From positions 1-15,926 of the forward strand of contig CAIYQJ010000278.1 of the NCBI GenBank assembly GCA_903928275.1: 15,926 bases of DNA, written 5' to 3'. Made by a program: the position numbers and the translations under genes. Under the pieces are notes generated by a model. The model saw only the letters and a list, made by a program, of their open reading frames with translations, had not been told where the DNA came from and made no database searches. This DNA comes from an uncultured Chloroflexota bacterium. GTDB lineage: Bacteria > Chloroflexota > Limnocylindria > Limnocylindrales > CSP1-4. How positions within the stretch are numbered: position 1 is the first letter of the stretch; each line of letters opens with the position of its first letter. Below are positions 12,255 to 15,926 of the stretch, one piece after another.

Positions 12255-15200
12255 ATGGCAGGGAAAGAGGCATCGCTGACGATCGCCGAGGCAGCGGGCG
12301 TGCTTGGCGTCCATCCGAACACGCTCCGCGCGTGGAGTGACCAGGGCCGGATCAGGTCCTACCGGATCAACGCCCGCGGCGATCGGCGCTTCCGGCTCGC
12401 CGATCTCGAGGCCTTCCTCGACGCGGCGGAGATCCCGGCGACCTCCGTCCCTCCCGCACCCGCGGCACGGGCGGGGTCGGCTGACGGGCCGGCCGATCGA
12501 CCCGCATCGACGGACGCCGTCGCGGCCGACGACGACACCGCCGCCGGTGCGCCACGTGGTGAGGTCGTCGCGGCGATCCGGCGCGAGCTCGAGACGGCCG
12601 CCTCTCTCCTCGGCCGCGATGCCGGCCGGTCCGGCCTGGACGGCTCCCTCGCACGCGCGGTCCGTATCCTCCGCGCACGCCACGGTCACGCGTTCGTCGG
12701 CGTGTGGGCGCACGAGGCGGGTCGGCTCGTCCCACGCGCCTCGGCCGGGGATGCGGCGCCGCTCACCGTCGCGGCGGCGGGACCGTCCCTCCTCGCCCGC
12801 GCCTTCGCCATGGGCGTCCCCACGGCGGAGCCGGTCGACGCGACCGACGTTCAATGGCTGGCCGGCATCCACGCCCCGGGCGGCGCGGCCGCGGTCGCGA
12901 TCCCCGGCGGCGATCGCCCTTGGGGCGTGCTCGCGATGCTCGACCGCGACGCCGCGGCGGCGGACGACCACTTCGCGCTCATCTCGGTCCTGGCAAGCAT
13001 CGTGGGCGTCATCGTCCGGACCGCGATCGTCGTGGACGAGGCGACCCGCGGGCGCGCACAGGCGGAGGCGCTCCGGCGCGTCGCCCTCGAGCTGGTGAGC
13101 GAGCTCGATCTCGATCGGATCCTGTCACTCGTGCTCGACGATGCCGCGGCGCTGTTCGGCACGGATCGCGCGGCCATCTTCCTGGGGCGGCCGGGCGGTC
13201 CCGTCCACGCGGCGGGGTCGCGCAACCTGTCCGACACATTCGTCGAGGCGTCGGCGTCGCTCCACCCATGGTCGGTCCCGGCCGAAGCCTTCCGCGAGGG
13301 CCGGCCGATCGCGGCCACCGGTTACGTGGACGATCCGCGCGGCGAGCCCCTCCGCGACCAGTTCCTCGCCGAGGGGATCGACACGATCTGCGCCGTGCCG
13401 CTCTTCGACGGATCCGAGCCGCTCGGGACGCTCAACCTCTACCACGACGTCGCTCACGAGTGGACCGAGCAGGAGATCGAGACCCTCGCGGCATTCGCCG
13501 CAGAGGCGTCGATGGCGCTCCGCAACGCCCGCAACGTGGAGCGGACCGAGGCGTGGGCCGCGCAGCTGCAGTCGATCCAGCATCTCGGTGGCGAGCTCGG
13601 GCGGCTGGCGTCGACCACGGAGGTCGGTCGAGCGATCGTCACCGAGATGGAACGGCTCATCGACTTCCACAACGTGCGCGTCTACGAGCTCCGCGGCGAG
13701 GAGCTCTTGCCCGTCGCCTTCCGCGGCAAGGTCGGCGAGTACACGGACGAGTCGCCGGACGATCTCCGGATGCAGGTCGGGGAGGGCATCACCGGGTGGG
13801 TCGCCAAGCACGGGATCGCGCAGTACCTGCCGAACGCGGACGCGGACCCGCGAACGATGACGATCGCCGGGACCGATTCGATCGCGGAGTCGATGCTGCT
13901 CGCGCCGATGATGTTCGAGGGTCGCGTCCTCGGCGTCATCGTGCTCTCCAAGCTTGGCCTCGACCAGTTCGCCGAGAGCCACCTGCGCCTCCTCGTCATC
14001 TTCGCGAACGCGGCCGCGCAGGCATTCGCGACGGCCGACGCGACCGAGCGGCTTCGGCGGCAGTCCGACGCGCTCGAGCGCCGGCTGCGCAGCCAGCGCG
14101 CCCTTCTCCAGATCACCGAGTCGCTCCTGACGACGCTCGACGCCCGCGCCATCCTCGAGGGGATCGTCGAGCGGCTCGGCGAGCTCGTGACGTTCGACAA
14201 CGCCTGCATCGAGCTGCTCGACGCGCGGTCGGGGACGCTGCGGCCGATCATCGCCCGCGGAGTGGACGCGGAGCGGTACATGGTCCCGTGGGAGCCGGGC
14301 GAAGAAGGGATCGCCACGTGGGTCGTGACGCACGGCGAACCCCAGCTCGTGCTGGACGAGCGGGCGGACCCGCGGGTGCGCGTCTTCGAGGACCAGGGGC
14401 CGGTGGACGGCAGCATCATCGCCGTCCCGCTCCGCGCTACGGTGGGCGTCGCCGGCGTGATCACGGTCGAGCGGATGGGTGGCCAGGATCCGTACGACGA
14501 GGACGACTTCGAGCTGGTCCGGCTTCTCGCCGGCCAGGTGTCGATCGCGCTCCGCAACGCCGAGCACTACCGCGCGGCCCGGCTGCGCGCGGAGACGGAC
14601 GGCCTGACGGGCCTCCTGAACTACGCCGCGTTCCGGGACCGCCTGGCTGCTCTCAACGCCGACGGGCGGCCGTTCGGGCTCCTCGTCATCGACCTGGACG
14701 GCTTCCGGGACGTCAACCTCGCGCTCAAGCACCAGGGCGGCAACGTGGTGCTCCAGCAGGTCGCCGCCGCCATCCGGTCGGTCGCGCGCGACCGCGACGC
14801 GGCATTCCGCTACGGCGGCGACGAGTTCGTCGTGCTGCTGCCCGGAACGGACGCCGGCGGTGCGCTCGCGGTCGCGGAGCGCATCCGGTCGGCGATCGAG
14901 GCGATCGAGACCGACGGCGGGGCGACACGCCGCCAGAAGGGCCCGCGCATCAGCGGTTCGATCGGCGTGTCGAGCCGGCCGGAAGACGGAGACCGACCTG
15001 ACGACGTCGTGGACGCGGCGGACCGCGCCTCCTTCTACGCGAAGTCGCTCGGCGGGAACCGCGTCGTGACGGCGGCCGCCAGTCTTGCGATCGCGCACGA
15101 GTTCGAGTCCACGGGACCGACGCCGGTGGAGTCGGACACGACGGCGATCGATGACCTCCTGCAGGAGCCGGCCTTCAGCGTGGGCCGCCACAGTCGCTGA
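12255..15200 (+). CDS. MerR/BldC-type HTH - four GAF-like regions - GGDEF diguanylate cyclase
   Basis: A 981-residue soluble sensor that probably makes cyclic di-GMP from GTP. Residues about 8-57 form a MerR/excisionase-type winged HTH (LTIAEAAGVLGVHPNTLRAW, then RRFRLADLEAFLD). A Pro/Ala linker leads to a degenerate GAF-like region (about 102-255), then three clearer GAF domains (about 275-425, 440-595, 616-775), and GGDEF at about 779-945. The catalytic motif RYGGDEF (GGDEF 854-858) and first metal-site Asp813 in DLD are intact. The feedback I-site RxxD (Arg845-Asp848) stands five residues before GGDEF, as in PleD. Oddly, the guanine-contacting Asp of PleD (Asp344) is Asn830 here, while the paired Asn is kept (Asn821). 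No membrane helix or HAMP is present. ATG at 12255 has no good SD; AGGAG is 17 nt away. It stands alone, with an inverted repeat upstream. Confidence 0.93.
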   Translation: MAGKEASLTIAEAAGVLGVHPNTLRAWSDQGRIRSYRINARGDRRFRLADLEAFLDAAEIPATSVPPAPAARAGSADGPADRPASTDAVAADDDTAAGAPRGEVVAAIRRELETAASLLGRDAGRSGLDGSLARAVRILRARHGHAFVGVWAHEAGRLVPRASAGDAAPLTVAAAGPSLLARAFAMGVPTAEPVDATDVQWLAGIHAPGGAAAVAIPGGDRPWGVLAMLDRDAAAADDHFALISVLASIVGVIVRTAIVVDEATRGRAQAEALRRVALELVSELDLDRILSLVLDDAAALFGTDRAAIFLGRPGGPVHAAGSRNLSDTFVEASASLHPWSVPAEAFREGRPIAATGYVDDPRGEPLRDQFLAEGIDTICAVPLFDGSEPLGTLNLYHDVAHEWTEQEIETLAAFAAEASMALRNARNVERTEAWAAQLQSIQHLGGELGRLASTTEVGRAIVTEMERLIDFHNVRVYELRGEELLPVAFRGKVGEYTDESPDDLRMQVGEGITGWVAKHGIAQYLPNADADPRTMTIAGTDSIAESMLLAPMMFEGRVLGVIVLSKLGLDQFAESHLRLLVIFANAAAQAFATADATERLRRQSDALERRLRSQRALLQITESLLTTLDARAILEGIVERLGELVTFDNACIELLDARSGTLRPIIARGVDAERYMVPWEPGEEGIATWVVTHGEPQLVLDERADPRVRVFEDQGPVDGSIIAVPLRATVGVAGVITVERMGGQDPYDEDDFELVRLLAGQVSIALRNAEHYRAARLRAETDGLTGLLNYAAFRDRLAALNADGRPFGLLVIDLDGFRDVNLALKHQGGNVVLQQVAAAIRSVARDRDAAFRYGGDEFVVLLPGTDAGGALAVAERIRSAIEAIETDGGATRRQKGPRISGSIGVSSRPEDGDRPDDVVDAADRASFYAKSLGGNRVVTAAASLAIAHEFESTGPTPVESDTTAIDDLLQEPAFSVGRHSR

Positions 15201-15218
15201 GCCCGAACGCACGGTGCC

Positions 15219-15246
15219 GGGTCGAGGCGCCCGGGCCGGCCGACCC
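15219..15246 (+). terminator. GC-rich hairpin after the GGDEF gene
   Basis: GGGTCG (15219-15224) pairs with CGACCC (15241-15246) around a GC-rich interior, 19 bp after the stop. No T-tract. Position suggests a 3'-end structure; termination is not proven. Confidence 0.35.
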
Positions 15247-15277
15247 ACCGCCGCGCGCCCACGGTCGCGCACCTCTG

Positions 15278-15283
15278 TATCCT
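15278..15283 (+). promoter_or_regulatory. -10 element for the C26 amidotransferase gene
   Basis: TATCCT followed by 6 nt and then ATG at 15290; no SD and no -35 box. RNA would start at or next to the start codon, as for other genes of the window. Confidence 0.5.
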
Positions 15284-15289
15284 CCTGCG

Positions 15290-15926
15290 ATGGACCGGAC
15301 CGACGGCCCCCGCATCGTAGTGACGACGATGGTCGCCGCCGCGCAGGACGAGCCCGCCATCGCCGCTCGCAAGAACGCGCTGTACGCGGACGGGGTCCTG
15401 CGCCACGGCGGGATCCCGATGCCGCTCGACGCCACCGCCACCGCCGTCGAACGGAGCGAGGCCTTCGCCGCGATGGACGGTCTCCTGCTCACCGGCGGCG
15501 CAGACCTCGACCCGGCGCGCTACGGCAGCCCGAACGAGGGGTCCATCGGCGTGGAGCCGGGCCGGGATGCCCTCGAGGCCGAGGCGTGGGACGCAGCCGC
15601 CGCGCGCGGCGTTCCCGTCCTCGGCATCTGCCGCGGCCTCCAGGCGGTCAACGTCCTCGCCGGCGGGACGCTCCTCCAGCACGTGGACGGGCACGCCGGG
15701 CCGGGCTGGGGTCACGGGCCCGCGGCCATACACGCGATCCGCCTCGTGCCGGGCACACGCCTCGCGGCGATCCTCGCGGGCGGCGCCGGGGACGACCACG
15801 ACAGCCGCGGCGGCCCCGACCCGGTCGTGAACTCGTACCACCACCAGGCGGTCCGGTCGTCGGATCTCGCGGACGGCATGGTGGCGGGAGCATGGGCGTC
15901 GAGCGACGCGGGCGACCTCGTCGAGG
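15290..15926 (+). CDS. Class-I glutamine amidotransferase-like hydrolase (peptidase C26, PuuD-type), 3' end outside window
   Basis: Likely hydrolyses a gamma-glutamyl amide, for example gamma-glutamyl-GABA in putrescine breakdown, in the cytosol. The visible 212 residues cover most of the catalytic domain. DGLLLTGGADLDPARYG (63-79) is the family signature, GICRGLQAVNV contains nucleophile Cys114, and NSYHHQAV near residue 188 supplies the His; the last residues (Glu of the triad) lie beyond the window edge. The spacing fits peptidase C26. ATG at 15290 follows a -10 box by 6 nt without an SD. No polyamine or GABA gene is seen in the window, so the substrate is open. Folate gamma-glutamyl hydrolase or an unrelated amide are alternatives. 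Confidence 0.92.
   Translation, partial: MDRTDGPRIVVTTMVAAAQDEPAIAARKNALYADGVLRHGGIPMPLDATATAVERSEAFAAMDGLLLTGGADLDPARYGSPNEGSIGVEPGRDALEAEAWDAAAARGVPVLGICRGLQAVNVLAGGTLLQHVDGHAGPGWGHGPAAIHAIRLVPGTRLAAILAGGAGDDHDSRGGPDPVVNSYHHQAVRSSDLADGMVAGAWASSDAGDLVE

Noticed and set aside
13125..15272. Minus-strand open frame of 715 codons under the GGDEF gene.
   Set aside because: Shadow frame: its sequence mirrors the codons of a well-supported gene and shows no motif.
1..15926. Insertion sequences, prophage genes, CRISPR arrays or a known defence system.
   Set aside because: No transposase, integrase, phage structural gene, Cas-like protein or spaced direct-repeat array was seen on either strand.

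Overview
The window is very GC-rich and gene-dense. GTG and TTG starts are common, starts often overlap the previous stop (GTGA, ATGA, TTGA), and several genes have a TANNNT -10 box only 6-8 nt before the start codon. These traits, with a menaquinol-type cytochrome b, a YkoEDC thiamine transporter and a multi-GAF GGDEF protein, suggest a high-GC Chloroflexota (Limnocylindria/Ellin6529-like) or, less likely, an actinobacterium. The taxonomic call is inference.

Left part, minus strand: the 5' part of a cytochrome b gene (cut by the window edge) overlaps by 4 nt a 623-aa GltD-like flavin/iron-sulfur oxidoreductase. Together they suggest a cytochrome b complex fed by NAD(P)H or ferredoxin. Divergent from them is an unrecognised coiled-coil protein (2461-3780), which converges on a PIG-L/LmbE deacetylase (3803-4579, minus).

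Centre, minus strand: a TPP riboswitch (8331-8417) leads thiN-ykoE-ykoD-ykoC (8288 down to 4739). This is a thiamine-salvage operon of an ECF-type transporter plus thiamine pyrophosphokinase. The Shine-Dalgarno sequence of thiN can be masked by a perfect 7-bp stem, so control is probably translational. The plus strand opposite the start of ykoE carries a strong G-quadruplex motif.

Right part, plus strand: a YbaK-type aminoacyl-tRNA deacylase and a short beta-propeller protein. A 336-nt gene-free interval (9709-10044) follows, holding three DnaA-box-like 9-mers, a sigma-70-type promoter with a 17-bp spacer, and a 77-nt rod-shaped RNA fold that begins at the predicted transcription start. Next come a probable operon of a GIDE-domain membrane protein, a small two-helix membrane protein and an M23 peptidase lipoprotein; a large protein with an N-terminal MerR/BldC-type helix-turn-helix, four GAF-like regions and a GGDEF domain; and the start of a class-I glutamine amidotransferase (peptidase C26), cut by the window end.

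The points most worth a second look are the DNA-binding-domain/GGDEF fusion and its Asn at a guanine-contact position, the rod RNA beside DnaA boxes, the oxidoreductase-cytochrome b pairing, and the recurrent leaderless promoter architecture.
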